Positions 50,461-59,978 of a DNA stretch of 64,000 nucleotides are shown here, piece after piece. Every line of letters starts with the position of its first letter. Position 1 is the stretch's first letter. Below the pieces are notes generated by a model. It saw nothing but the letters and a program-made list of their open reading frames with translations, ran no database searches and was not told the origin of the DNA. The position numbers and the translations under genes are program-made. The stretch covers positions 17,902 through 81,901 of the forward strand of contig NZ_VIRV01000011.1 of the NCBI RefSeq assembly GCF_019754295.1. Reading direction: 5' to 3'. The DNA is from Sellimonas caecigallum (GTDB taxonomy: Bacteria > Bacillota > Clostridia > Lachnospirales > Lachnospiraceae).

Positions 50461-51654
50461 TTACATGTTCATCACTTTTTCGCTTTCGAATGCCTTTGCG
50501 ATGGCTACTGTGAGGACTGCGCCAAGAACAAGTGTCACTCCAAGCGTGATGCCGTACTGTGCCATCGTCACTTCATTTACCAGGATTCCCTTCAATGCCA
50601 GTGCTGTATTGTAAAATGGAATCATATATTCCATCGTACCTGCATCTTTCGTTGTGAACATCGTCATAAGTCCGATGACAAGAACGACCATATAAGCAGG
50701 CGTAATGTATGTACTTGCTTCTTTTGTGTCTTTCGCAAATACAGAAATCAGAACTATGATGGATGAATAAAGGAAAGCGATAGCCACAAGGAGCACCCCG
50801 ATCATTACAATCTGCTCCACTGTCACTTCAAAGTTCAGCCCACTGTCCCCTCCCAGAATCTTCGGGAAAGAAACGCCCATTACTACGATATAGATAACAG
50901 ACGAGATGCCGGATAACGTCATAAGGGCAAACACTTTTCCGAGCACAATAGACTTTCTCTTAACCTGGGTCACAAGAAGGCTCGCCATTGTCCCTCTCTC
51001 TTTTTCCCCAGCCACCATATCTACGCCAAGTCCCATCGCACCTGCAAAAAGAAGGATGGTAATAAAGTACGGAAGCATCATGCCAAGCGCTTTGCCGCTT
51101 GCCTTCTGATCATCCTGAACGACCATATCCGGATTGTCGGTGTTTACCGTAAAGATCTGTATGCCGTTGAGATCCCCGATCCGCTGAGACAGAAGTATCT
51201 GCCGGTACGCCTCAAGTCCCTGTGTGGAAATGGTCTCATATGCGCTGGATGAATAGTCTTCCGACGGATTATAATATGTCTTGATCTGCGGTACATCCTG
51301 TCCTTCTTGGTATGACGCGATGACCTGATCAAAATTATCCGGGAATTCGATGATCAGATCTGCATCCCCATCTCTGAGTTTCGTTTTTGCATTTTCAAAT
51401 TCCGCATCTGTCGCAATGTCTTTCACAGAAATATTGAAATCTGCCGCTTCCATAAACTGAGCAAAACTGTCCGGTTGATTGATCATGTATACGATCGACT
51501 TATGCTCCTGTATCTTTTCCATCTCGCTCTTCGAAAGACTTCCGACCAGAGCCATGATCCCCACCATCAAAAGTACCGGCAGGAAAAAAACAGAAAAAAT
51601 CATTTTCTTATCTTTGAAAATCCGCGCAAGCTCTTTTTTATAGATTGTCTTCAT
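50461..51654 (-). CDS. natB: ABC transporter permease, NatB-like (ABC-2 family)
   Basis: 397 residues. One N-terminal membrane helix (about 19-38), a large extracellular loop (about 45-185), then five helices, the ABC-2 layout of NatB/YhaP. MKTIYKKELARIFKDKKMIF is the common cytoplasmic start and GVDMVAGEKERGTMASLLVTQVKR the coupling loop. Bacillus NatAB exports Na+; other members export peptides or antibiotics. It follows the ATPase gene by two bases. Confidence 0.87.
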   Translation of the reverse strand: MKTIYKKELARIFKDKKMIFSVFFLPVLLMVGIMALVGSLSKSEMEKIQEHKSIVYMINQPDSFAQFMEAADFNISVKDIATDAEFENAKTKLRDGDADLIIEFPDNFDQVIASYQEGQDVPQIKTYYNPSEDYSSSAYETISTQGLEAYRQILLSQRIGDLNGIQIFTVNTDNPDMVVQDDQKASGKALGMMLPYFITILLFAGAMGLGVDMVAGEKERGTMASLLVTQVKRKSIVLGKVFALMTLSGISSVIYIVVMGVSFPKILGGDSGLNFEVTVEQIVMIGVLLVAIAFLYSSIIVLISVFAKDTKEASTYITPAYMVVLVIGLMTMFTTKDAGTMEYMIPFYNTALALKGILVNEVTMAQYGITLGVTLVLGAVLTVAIAKAFESEKVMNM

Positions 51655-51656
51655 AA

Positions 51657-52445
51657 CTATGCTTCCCCCTTTGCCGCTTTGTAGTACTCGAAGAAAGCAT
51701 CCTCCAGATCTCCTGCTCCGGTGGCTTCAAGAAGTTCCTTTAATGTTCCTTCCGCTGTCTTTTTCCCATCGATAATGATGCCGATCCTGTCGCAAAGTTT
51801 CTCTGCCTCTGACATGATATGCGTAGAGACTATGACGAGTTTTCCGTCATCTCTTAACTTTCTGAGATAGTCTGTCACACTTCTGGCTGTGATAATATCC
51901 AGTCCGTTCGTCGGTTCGTCAAAGATGATAATCTCCGGGTCATGCACAAGGCTTACTGCGATAGCTGCTTTCTGTTTCATACCGGTGGACAATTCCTTGA
52001 TCTTCTTGTGGGCAAAATCCCCAATCTGGAAGTAATCAAAAAGTTCCTTTTTTCTCTCCTTGATCTTCTGCCGAGGCAAGCCTCTGAGTTCTCCAAAAAA
52101 ATCAAACATGTAGTCTACCGAAAACTGCGGATCCAGCTTGATATCACTGGTAAGGAATCCAATACATTTTCGTACTTCCTCCGGTTCTTTTTGAACCTCA
52201 TGCCCATTTACATATACCTGTCCGGCTGTCGGTTTGATGATCGTTGCGATACAGCGAAGAGTTGTCGTCTTCCCTGCTCCGTTTGGTCCCAGCAGTCCAT
52301 AAATCTCTCCCTGTCTGGCAGTAAGGGACAGGTCGTCAACTGCTGTTTTTTTCGGGTTTTTCGTATGAGATTCCTGCATCTGTTTCTTGTTAAGCTTGTA
52401 GACTTTCGAAAGACCCTGAATGTTGATCTCCACTACCTGATCCAT
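51657..52445 (-). CDS. natA: ABC transporter ATP-binding protein, NatA-like
   Basis: 262 residues: Walker A GPNGAGKTTTLR near residue 53, signature LSTGMKQKAAIAVSL, Walker B IIIFDEPTNGLDI, switch His IVSTHIMSEA. Residues 1-30 are an extra basic stretch. Pairs with the NatB-like permease. It is transcribed from the region 52446-52615, which contains a promoter with a G11 tract in its spacer. Confidence 0.88.
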   Translation of the reverse strand: MDQVVEINIQGLSKVYKLNKKQMQESHTKNPKKTAVDDLSLTARQGEIYGLLGPNGAGKTTTLRCIATIIKPTAGQVYVNGHEVQKEPEEVRKCIGFLTSDIKLDPQFSVDYMFDFFGELRGLPRQKIKERKKELFDYFQIGDFAHKKIKELSTGMKQKAAIAVSLVHDPEIIIFDEPTNGLDIITARSVTDYLRKLRDDGKLVIVSTHIMSEAEKLCDRIGIIIDGKKTAEGTLKELLEATGAGDLEDAFFEYYKAAKGEA

Positions 52446-52538
52446 AACTTATCCTCCCTCTTCTAAGATGTCATACTTTTTTGTGTACATGGATATCTTT
52501 GCACTATAAAAGCAGATTGTCAAGTTAATCTTACGTTA

Positions 52539-52570
52539 ATTTTACCCCCCCCCCCGGAAAATTTTGTCAA
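52539..52570 (-). promoter_or_regulatory. natAB promoter with a G11 homopolymer in the spacer (candidate phase-variable promoter)
   Basis: On the minus strand TTGACA (52570-52565) and TAAAAT (52544-52539) are separated by 20 bases, of which 11 are consecutive G (52555-52545). The usual spacing in this window is 17. A second AACTTGACAA (copy at 52525-52516) lies 47 bases downstream but has no good -10 box. Confidence 0.6.
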
Positions 52571-52615
52571 GTTTTTTCTGTTGCTTTTTACAGTGTAAAT
52601 TTGTGGTTGCGCATC

Positions 52616-54358
52616 CTATAAAAACTGGCTTTCATACAGATTTTTATAAAATCCACCCTGTGAGAGGAGCTCATCGTGTGTTCCCTGTTCGATGATATTT
52701 CCGTCTTTCATGACAAGTATCCTGTCTGCGGTCCGTATCGTTGAAAGACGATGTGCCACAATGAAACTTGTCCTTCCTTCCATAAGTTTTTCAAAAGCTT
52801 TCTGTACCTGGATCTCCGTCCTCGTATCAATGGAGGATGTGGCTTCATCCAGAATGAGCACCGGAGGCAGACGGAGCATGACACGGGCGATACAAAGGAG
52901 CTGCTTCTGCCCCTGGGAAAGACTTCCACCTTCCTCTGAAATCATTGTGTCGTAGCCTTCCGGCATTCTCATGATAAAACTGTGGGCGTGAGCCTCTTTT
53001 GCCGCCACCATGATTTCTTCCATCGTGGCATCTGGCTTGCCGTATGCGATATTTTCCGCGATGGTAGCTGATTTCAGCCACGTCTCCTGCAGGACCATGC
53101 CGTAATTTTCTCTCAGACTCTTTCGTGTAAGACGGCGGATATCGATCCCCTCCATCCGGATCTCTCCCTGATTTACATCGTAAAATCTCATCAGGAGATT
53201 GATAAGAGTCGTCTTCCCGCATCCTGTCGGCCCTACGATGGCAATCTTCTGCCCGGGCTTTACCTCCAGGTTCAGATCTTTCAAAAGTGGTGTTTCTTTT
53301 TTATAAGAAAAACTTACATTGCAAAGGGAAAGATTTCCTTCCACTTCTTTCAGAACAACGGCATCTGCATCGTCCGGCGTTTCCGGCTCTTCTTCCATAA
53401 AATCGAACACTCTTTTTGCACAGGCAAAGGCGTTCTGCAGCTCCGTCACAACACCTGATATTTCGTTAAATGGCTTTGTATACTGGTTCGCATACGTAAG
53501 GAAGCAGGAGAGCTGCCCTACGCTGATCGCTCCCGTGATGGCGCTGAGAGCCCCTGTGATTCCGACGCCCATGTAGACCAGATTGTTCACAAACCGGGTG
53601 CTCGGATTTGTAATAGATGAAAAGAATATTGCCCTGAGGCTGTATCCTTTCAACGTGTCATTGATCTCGTCAAACCGCTTTGAGGCACGTCTCCCATATC
53701 CAAATGCCTGCACGACCTTTTGATTTCCCACCATCTCATTGACAAGAGACGTCATCTTTGCCCTTGTCTCAGACTGTTTTTTAAACATCATGTAAGTACG
53801 CTTTGCGATAAAGCCAGCCACGAAAAAAGATAGCGGCGTGATAAGGACTACAACAAGAGAAATCTTTACATCAATGGAGAGCATGAACAGCAAGGTGGCC
53901 AGGATCGTTACCGCTCCTGTGAAAAACTGGGAAAATCCCATCAGAAGTCCGTCTGAAAACTGTTCCACATCCGTGATGATCCGGCTGATCGTATCCCCGC
54001 TTGCATGACTGTCCACATAAGAGAGCGGAAGATTTTCCAGCTTCTTAAAGGCTTTCAGGCGGATATCCTTGACAACCCCGTATGTGATCTGATTGTTGCA
54101 AAGATTCATAAGCCACTGGGCAATTCCTGTGACAATGATAACACAAGCTGTTTTTTCCAAAATCAGAAAAATCTCTCCAAAGTCAACATTTCCCTTGCCG
54201 ACGATACAATCGATAGCCTCCCCCAGAAGAATCGGTGCATACAACGTCAAAATAACGGACAGGGCCGCAAAAAGCAGAGATAAGATGACATAGTGCATGT
54301 ATGGACGAATATAGCGAAGCACCTTCATAAGCGTTCCTTTTTTTCCTTCTTTATGCAT
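52616..54358 (-). CDS. multidrug ABC exporter, permease-ATPase half transporter (second subunit)
   Basis: 580 residues from ATG at 54358, eight bases inside the previous gene and preceded by AAAGGAGG. The membrane domain has six helices (about 15-310). The ATPase domain has Walker A GPTGCGKTTLINLLM, signature LSQGQKQLLCIARVM, Walker B VLILDEATSSIDTRTE and switch His IVAHRLSTI. The pair resembles heterodimeric exporters such as BmrCD/TM287-288. This subunit keeps the catalytic Glu after Walker B (DEA), so it probably holds the functional ATP site. Confidence 0.92.
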   Translation of the reverse strand: MHKEGKKGTLMKVLRYIRPYMHYVILSLLFAALSVILTLYAPILLGEAIDCIVGKGNVDFGEIFLILEKTACVIIVTGIAQWLMNLCNNQITYGVVKDIRLKAFKKLENLPLSYVDSHASGDTISRIITDVEQFSDGLLMGFSQFFTGAVTILATLLFMLSIDVKISLVVVLITPLSFFVAGFIAKRTYMMFKKQSETRAKMTSLVNEMVGNQKVVQAFGYGRRASKRFDEINDTLKGYSLRAIFFSSITNPSTRFVNNLVYMGVGITGALSAITGAISVGQLSCFLTYANQYTKPFNEISGVVTELQNAFACAKRVFDFMEEEPETPDDADAVVLKEVEGNLSLCNVSFSYKKETPLLKDLNLEVKPGQKIAIVGPTGCGKTTLINLLMRFYDVNQGEIRMEGIDIRRLTRKSLRENYGMVLQETWLKSATIAENIAYGKPDATMEEIMVAAKEAHAHSFIMRMPEGYDTMISEEGGSLSQGQKQLLCIARVMLRLPPVLILDEATSSIDTRTEIQVQKAFEKLMEGRTSFIVAHRLSTIRTADRILVMKDGNIIEQGTHDELLSQGGFYKNLYESQFL

Positions 54359-56081
54359 GATACCCTGCCTCCTTTTCTGACAACTGGGAATAACAGATTT
54401 CCTCATATACCGGGCAGGTCTTTAAAAGCTCCTGATGTGTCCCGATACCTGCTATCCTGCCGTCTTCCAGAACAATGATCCTGTCTGCCTGCATGACTGA
54501 TGCTGCTCTTTGGGATACGACAAATACCGTCATATCTTTCAATCCGCGGACTGCCTTTCTAAGTCTCGCATCCGTGGCAAAATCCAGTGCAGAAGCGCTG
54601 TCATCCAAAATAAGGATCTCCGGTTTCTTTACGATAGCTCTTGCGATCGTAAGCCTCTGGCGCTGCCCACCGGAAAGATTCTTCCCGCTTTCACTTATCA
54701 TATGATCCAGCCCTTCCGGCTTTTCTCCTACAACTTCCCGGGCCTGAGCAATCTTAAGAGCTTCCATGATAGCCTCGTCATCTGCATCCTCATTTCCGAT
54801 TTTCATATTGTCCCGGATGGATCCCTGAAACAGTACTGCTTTTTGCGGTACGATCCCGATCTTCTTCCGGAGTGTTTCCAGACAATATTCCTTTACATCC
54901 CGTCCATCCACTTTCACGCATCCTTCGGTCACGTCATAAAACCGCGGGATCAGATTGACAAGTGTGGACTTTCCTGAGCCAGTACCTCCGATGATACCGA
55001 TCATCTCGCCTTTTTTTACGGAAAACTCAAGATCTTGTGCAGCATAAGCCTTGCTTTTTGGATAGGCAAATGATACATTCTCGAACGCCACTGCCTCATC
55101 CGTTCCTGCCCCTTCCGTCTCCTGTCCTTCTGTGATGGATGGGCGAAGCGCAAAGACCTCATTGACACGGTTGGCACAAGCCAGTGCTTTTGTAAAACTT
55201 ACGATAAGATTGGAAAGCGCTACAAGGGCAAGGAGGATCTGAGTCATGTAGTTGACAAGGGCAATGACTTCCCCTTGCGTGATCCCTCCTGCATATACTT
55301 CCTTTCCGCCATACCATACGATTGCGATGGCCGCCGCATTGACAATGATGTACGTGACTGGGTTGAGAAGCGCGGAAATCTTTCCTACCAGCATTTGCGC
55401 CGCCAGAAAGAATTCATTTTCCTTCTCAAACTCTTTTTTTTCCTTTTCCTGCATGCCAAATGCACGCACGACCCTGATTCCTTCCAGATTCTCTCTTGTA
55501 GACAAAAGGATTCGGTCAAGCCCTTTCTGAACCCTGCGGTACAGCGGGATGGATACGACCATAATACCGTAGATCACAATAGAAAGAAGAGGGACGGCCA
55601 CAGCAAAAATCAACGCGAGCTTCACACTGATGGTAAATGCCATGATCATGGCTCCCACGACGATAAACGGGGAACGAAGGAAGAGACGCAGTACCAGATT
55701 GACTCCCGACTGAACCTGGTTGATGTCACTTGTGATCCGTGTGACAAGAGTGGCACTCCCTGCCTGATCAATCTCAGAGTAGGAAAGTTCCTGTATATGT
55801 ACGAACATGTCATGACGCAGTTCCGTTCCAAACCCCACAGATGCCTTCGCCGCAAAATACTGGGCTGTCAGTGAACATGCAAGTCCCAGCACGGCAAAAA
55901 GAATCAGGATGCTTCCCATCCCAAAGATATATCCGGTATCTTTCTTTGCAATCCCTACATCGATCATACTGGCCATGATGAGCGGCACCAAAAGCTCAAA
56001 GCATGCCTCCAGAAGCTTAAAAAGCGGACCGATGATACTTTCTTTTTTATATTTGTTCAGATATTTCAGAAGTTTCCTCAT
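54351..56081 (-). CDS. multidrug ABC exporter, permease-ATPase half transporter (first subunit)
   Basis: 576 residues from ATG at 56081 (MRKLLKYLNKYKKESIIGP), set by the promoter at 56116-56144 and the GGGAGAG site. Six membrane helices, then an ATPase domain with Walker A GGTGSGKSTLVNL, signature LSGGQRQRLTIARAI and Walker B ILILDDSASALDFATD. Here the Glu after Walker B is Asp (DDS) and the switch His is Gln (VSQRAASV). These are the changes seen in the degenerate site of heterodimeric exporters, so the two adjacent genes form one heterodimer. Confidence 0.93.
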   Translation of the reverse strand: MRKLLKYLNKYKKESIIGPLFKLLEACFELLVPLIMASMIDVGIAKKDTGYIFGMGSILILFAVLGLACSLTAQYFAAKASVGFGTELRHDMFVHIQELSYSEIDQAGSATLVTRITSDINQVQSGVNLVLRLFLRSPFIVVGAMIMAFTISVKLALIFAVAVPLLSIVIYGIMVVSIPLYRRVQKGLDRILLSTRENLEGIRVVRAFGMQEKEKKEFEKENEFFLAAQMLVGKISALLNPVTYIIVNAAAIAIVWYGGKEVYAGGITQGEVIALVNYMTQILLALVALSNLIVSFTKALACANRVNEVFALRPSITEGQETEGAGTDEAVAFENVSFAYPKSKAYAAQDLEFSVKKGEMIGIIGGTGSGKSTLVNLIPRFYDVTEGCVKVDGRDVKEYCLETLRKKIGIVPQKAVLFQGSIRDNMKIGNEDADDEAIMEALKIAQAREVVGEKPEGLDHMISESGKNLSGGQRQRLTIARAIVKKPEILILDDSASALDFATDARLRKAVRGLKDMTVFVVSQRAASVMQADRIIVLEDGRIAGIGTHQELLKTCPVYEEICYSQLSEKEAGYHA

Positions 56082-56115
56082 TTTTTCTCTCCCATTTTCT
56101 TTTTCATATTCTTTC

Positions 56116-56144
56116 ATTATAATGTCTTCCCATATCTTCTGCAA
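56116..56144 (-). promoter_or_regulatory. promoter of the heterodimeric ABC exporter
   Basis: TTGCAG (56144-56139) and TATAAT (56121-56116), 17-base spacer, giving a leader of about 28 bases before the ATG at 56081. Confidence 0.7.
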
Positions 56145-56318
56145 TACCCGTATTTTCCAAAGACTTTTTTTATTTTCTTAAAACTTTTTTATCTTGCTTG
56201 TCTTTCATTTGGATTCTTTTTATACTGTATATATCTGTTTCCACCGATGACTGGTATGTTTAACTTGCCGGATCATATCCGGAAACAATGAACGAAACAT
56301 ATACAGGAGGATTTTGCC

Positions 56319-56867
56319 ATGGCAATACATGTAAACACAACGCATTTTACCGAAAAACCGGACTGCACCGGAAGACTTGAGAAAGAAAGAAGAGTCTATG
56401 ATCTGCTTGATCAGCTTCACATCGCTTACGAAGGTGTGGACCACGATACCGCGGACACGATCGAAGACTGTGCCGCTGTAGAAAACGAGCTCGGCGTCAA
56501 GATCTGTAAAAATCTTTTCCTTCGTAACCGCCAGAAGACAACGTTCTTCCTTCTTTTGATGCCAGGGGACAAAAAATTTCTCACAAAAGATCTGTCCGCC
56601 CAGCTTGGTATTTCCCGCCTCTCTTTTGCAGAGCCGGAATTCATGGAACAGTATCTGGATATCACTCCTGGTTCTGTAAGTGTGCTCGGTCTGATGAATG
56701 ACAAAGACTGGGATGTATCGCTTTTGATTGATGAAGATTTACTGAAAGATGAATATATCGGCTGTCATCCGTGTATCAACAGCTCGACTCTGAAGATTCG
56801 TATGAATGATATCATGAATAAATTTCTGAAACACACCGGTCACCGTCCAACACTTGTTCGCCTGTAA
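56319..56867 (+). CDS. prolyl-tRNA deacylase/editing protein (YbaK/ProXp family)
   Basis: 182 residues with AGGAGG upstream. The YbaK/aaRS-associated domain is seen as KERRVYDLLDQLHIAYEGVDHDTADTIEDC, then GVKICKNLFLRNRQKTTFFLLLMPGDKKF and SVLGLMNDKDWDVSLLIDEDLL. The conserved Lys in CKNLFL helps cleave mischarged aminoacyl-tRNAs such as Ala-tRNA-Pro. This is a free-standing form. It acts in the cytoplasm. Confidence 0.92.
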   Translation: MAIHVNTTHFTEKPDCTGRLEKERRVYDLLDQLHIAYEGVDHDTADTIEDCAAVENELGVKICKNLFLRNRQKTTFFLLLMPGDKKFLTKDLSAQLGISRLSFAEPEFMEQYLDITPGSVSVLGLMNDKDWDVSLLIDEDLLKDEYIGCHPCINSSTLKIRMNDIMNKFLKHTGHRPTLVRL

Positions 56868-56897
56868 ACCGACATCCAAAAATATGGAGAAATACAA

Positions 56898-58091
56898 ATG
56901 ATTGCTTTATTTTTAAGCCCCGTATATCTGCTCGTAAACATTTATATCCTGCGATGGCTGATGCGCTGGATGGGTGCGTGCCATCATCACTTTAAAAAGA
57001 AATGGGTCCGCACACTCATCATCACAGTATACATGCTCGTATCCTTTTCCCTCGTGATCGCCTTTGTCTGTCCGCCGGGAAAACTTCAGAGAATACTGAA
57101 ATTTATCAGCAACTACTGGCTGGGCGCTATGATCTATATCGTACTTGTCGTCATCATTGTAGATGTCATCCGCCTGATCCTCAAACGGAGCAGGCGCGTA
57201 GACCAGGCGAAGCTTGCCTCGCGCCGCACCTTCGTCCTAAACGGCACATTCTGTATCATCCTGATTTTTTCTGTCTGTCTTTATGGTGCTTTGAATGCCC
57301 GCCATATCCGGGTAACCAATTACGATGTCGCCATAGACAAAAAGGCCGGAGATCTCACTTCTCTCAACATCGTCCTTGCAGCCGATCTCCATCTCGGCTA
57401 CAGTGTAGGGACTGCGCAGATGAAGCAGATGGTACAAAAAATCAATGCACAGAATCCTGATCTTGTTGTCATTGCCGGAGATATCTTTGACAATGAATAT
57501 GAAGCACTGGACGATCCGGAAGAACTTGTTCGCATCCTGGCGGGCATTCAAAGTACATATGGCACTTATGCATGCTATGGAAATCATGATATCCAGGAGC
57601 CAATCCTGGCTGGCTTTACTTTTCACTCCAAAGGGAAGAAAGTCAGTGATCCCCGTATGGACGAACTTCTGGCTGCCGCTAATATCCGTCTCCTGCGTGA
57701 TGAGACAGTAGAGATCGCAGACGCTTTCTACCTGCACGGAAGACCAGACTATGAACGTCCTGGCCGTGGCATCACAAAACGAATGTCTGCTGCCGAGATT
57801 ACGAGTTCTCTCGATCCGGAGAAGCCAATCTTCGTTATTGACCACGAACCCCGGGAACTCTCCGAACTGGCGGATGCGGGAGTGGATCTGGATCTGTGCG
57901 GTCATACTCACGACGGGCAGCTTTTCCCGGGAAATATCGTAACCAAGTTCTTTTGGGAAAATTCATGCGGATATTTGAAAAAAGGGGATATGCACAATAT
58001 CGTAACGTCGGGAGTCGGGGTCTACGGACCAAACATGCGCGTCGCCACAAAAAGCGAAATCTGTACGATCAAAGTGCATTTCAATTCTTAA
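56898..58091 (+). CDS. membrane-anchored metallophosphoesterase
   Basis: 397 residues. Four hydrophobic helices lie in the first 140 residues (about 3-22, 38-60, 75-98, 113-135). A calcineurin-like phosphoesterase domain follows, with metal motifs LAADLHLGYS (DxH), IAGDIFDNE (GD), CYGNHD (GNHD), VIDHEPREL and CGHTHDGQ (GHTH). The group resembles YkuE/YaeI-type enzymes that cleave UDP-diacylglucosamine or other lipid phosphates. It follows the tRNA editing gene by 30 bases and ends before a bidirectional terminator. Confidence 0.9.
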   Translation: MIALFLSPVYLLVNIYILRWLMRWMGACHHHFKKKWVRTLIITVYMLVSFSLVIAFVCPPGKLQRILKFISNYWLGAMIYIVLVVIIVDVIRLILKRSRRVDQAKLASRRTFVLNGTFCIILIFSVCLYGALNARHIRVTNYDVAIDKKAGDLTSLNIVLAADLHLGYSVGTAQMKQMVQKINAQNPDLVVIAGDIFDNEYEALDDPEELVRILAGIQSTYGTYACYGNHDIQEPILAGFTFHSKGKKVSDPRMDELLAAANIRLLRDETVEIADAFYLHGRPDYERPGRGITKRMSAAEITSSLDPEKPIFVIDHEPRELSELADAGVDLDLCGHTHDGQLFPGNIVTKFFWENSCGYLKKGDMHNIVTSGVGVYGPNMRVATKSEICTIKVHFNS

Positions 58092-58144
58092 CCTGATGCT
58101 TCTGGAATCCTTAAAGGCCTTCTTTTTATAAAACGACGCAAAAA

Positions 58145-58177
58145 CAAAAAAGATTGCACGATGGCAATCTTTTTTGT
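58145..58177. terminator. bidirectional intrinsic terminator
   Basis: AAAAAAGATTGC and GCAATCTTTTTT pair around ACGATG. The A and T runs on both sides serve the convergent metallophosphoesterase and GntR genes. Confidence 0.9.
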
Positions 58178-58184
58178 TTTTAGT

Positions 58185-58859
58185 TTATGATGTGATCTCG
58201 ATGATTTTTTCTCTCGGATTATGATACAAGTTGACAAGCGCTACCGGGTTCCCCGCCGGGTCATAAATGATGCTGTCCACCATGATGATAGGAGTACCCA
58301 TCTTCACTTCAAGGAGATTGCTGTACTGAGACGGTATCAGCATTGGGATAAAACGCTGTGTGAGCCTCCCATTTTGGATGTATGGATTCATATCCAAAAT
58401 GGTGTTGATTTCATTCATCTCATTGTAATCTACACTTTTATATGGCAAAAAGATTTCTTCTATCGTGACGGGCCGTTCGTCATTGAGGGTCAGTCTGACA
58501 GCTCGCAGAATGAGCTCGTCTGCCGGGAGATTCAGTCTTTTTGCCGCGTCCGGTATCTCCTTGACATTGAAATAGAGAAGCTTATGGTTTGTCTCCTCCT
58601 TCTTCAAAAAACTGTCCGCTGCCGTATTTTTCTTGTGCAGACTTCTTTCTGCCACAAATGTACCTTTATTTTTATTTCGGTATAGGTAACCTTCTTCTAC
58701 CAGCTCATTAAGCGCCTTTCTCACAGTCATCCTGCTTGCATCAAACTGAACTGCCAGCTCACGCTCTGAAGCAATCGGTGTACTGACCGGCTTTCCTTCG
58801 ATTTCTTTCATGATGCGTTTTTTTATTTCCAGGTATCTTGGAGCAGCCAATCTCTTCAC
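58185..58859 (-). CDS. GntR family transcriptional regulator with UTRA domain
   Basis: 224 residues. Winged helix at 1-70 (IASERELAVQFDASRMTVRKALNELVEEGYLY) and UTRA effector domain at about 85-220 (ILRAVRLTLNDERPVTIEEIFLPY). It belongs to the group that senses phosphosugars. It follows the frameshifted mupG and truncated DUF3284 genes on the same strand and was probably their local regulator. It looks intact itself. Confidence 0.9.
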   Translation of the reverse strand: MKRLAAPRYLEIKKRIMKEIEGKPVSTPIASERELAVQFDASRMTVRKALNELVEEGYLYRNKNKGTFVAERSLHKKNTAADSFLKKEETNHKLLYFNVKEIPDAAKRLNLPADELILRAVRLTLNDERPVTIEEIFLPYKSVDYNEMNEINTILDMNPYIQNGRLTQRFIPMLIPSQYSNLLEVKMGTPIIMVDSIIYDPAGNPVALVNLYHNPREKIIEITS

Positions 58860-58878
58860 CTTCTTTCATTTTATGAGT

Positions 58879-59954
58879 TTATATGAATCCGAATTTTTTC
58901 CATAGTGTAACATAATCGAGCAACATATGCTCATTCTTCGGAATATGTCCTACAACGTTTTTCCTTCCGTCGTTTGGCATATCCTTAAGCACAATGTGAA
59001 GCTCGCCTTTATATCTTTCATACGTCTCGTTTAAGATGACAATATCCCCGCGCTTCAGATCACGGGTATTTTTCTTCGGAATGTCCGCATCGGCAAATTC
59101 GATTCTTGGTTGTGTGCTTCTTGCCATATACTCACTCATATCGCCGCGCACAAAATGCAGCGTATTGTAAAGAATTTTTTCTTCCACAAGAGACAGGTCA
59201 TATTCTTTTTCCACCTTCATCGTCAGGAGAGACGGATTCAACGATGACAATGAGGAAAGTTCCTCCTCTGAAGCATAACAGTTGGCCACTATGACATCAT
59301 CCACAAGGCCTGTGGCATACAGATGCCGGGCAGCTGTTCCTACCGGAAGATCCCGGTGCTGTTCCAGCTCCCGTCATTGACTTCCCAAGGGCCAAATGTA
59401 TTCTTTTCCTGGGAATTGACAAATGCCGCCACACGAAGATCCAGATCTCGTATTGCTTTGCTGCATTTCTCAAAATGGGCGTAACTTAATCCGGTATATC
59501 TCTGAGGATAAAAATTATGGCATGTGGTAAGGCGCTCTTTGTCCGGACTGTGGCTCATGATATTTTCCAGATAGCGCCCACCCAGACTCGCATTGATCTC
59601 AATCTTCAGCCCTTGCGGATTGTACGTCATAAGAGATTCCTTCAAAGAATCAAACCCTTCGTCCAGCCGGATTCCATCTGCGTGTATCTCACTGAAAAAG
59701 GACAGATTGTCGTAAGAAATTCCCAGACGACCAAACACTGCCGGCGCAGTGTCCATAATGACCTCCATTCCGCATTTATGGGCGTGATTGATCAAATCTG
59801 AAAATTCGCGCACGATCTCCTGACGGGATTTCTGTACACTTAACAGACAGGTAAAGATCCTGCTGCATCCGTACTTTGCCGCCATGTCCATGTATGCCAT
59901 GTCTTTTTCCATATCCGAATGTTCCGGATAGATTGATATACCAAAACGTGCCAT
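58879..59954 (-). pseudogene. mupG: MupG-family (DUF871) phosphosugar hydrolase, frameshifted
   Basis: Two neighbouring frames carry one protein. From ATG at 59954 (RFGISIYPEHSDMEKDMAYM) the first frame encodes about 200 residues of a TIM-barrel family used for 6-phospho-N-acetylmuramidase-type reactions and stops at 59340, just after FGPWEVNDG. The rest (ELEQHRDLPVGTAARHLYAT, then GLVDDVIVANCYASEEEL to 58879) continues in a different frame beginning near 59365. The family usually has LPTLE or similar between the two, so a few bases (seven by my count) appear lost. Together they give a nearly complete protein of about 355 residues. Either an inactivating mutation or a sequence error. Confidence 0.82.
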
Positions 59955-59978
59955 CTTTCTCCCTCTCATTCTATGTTC

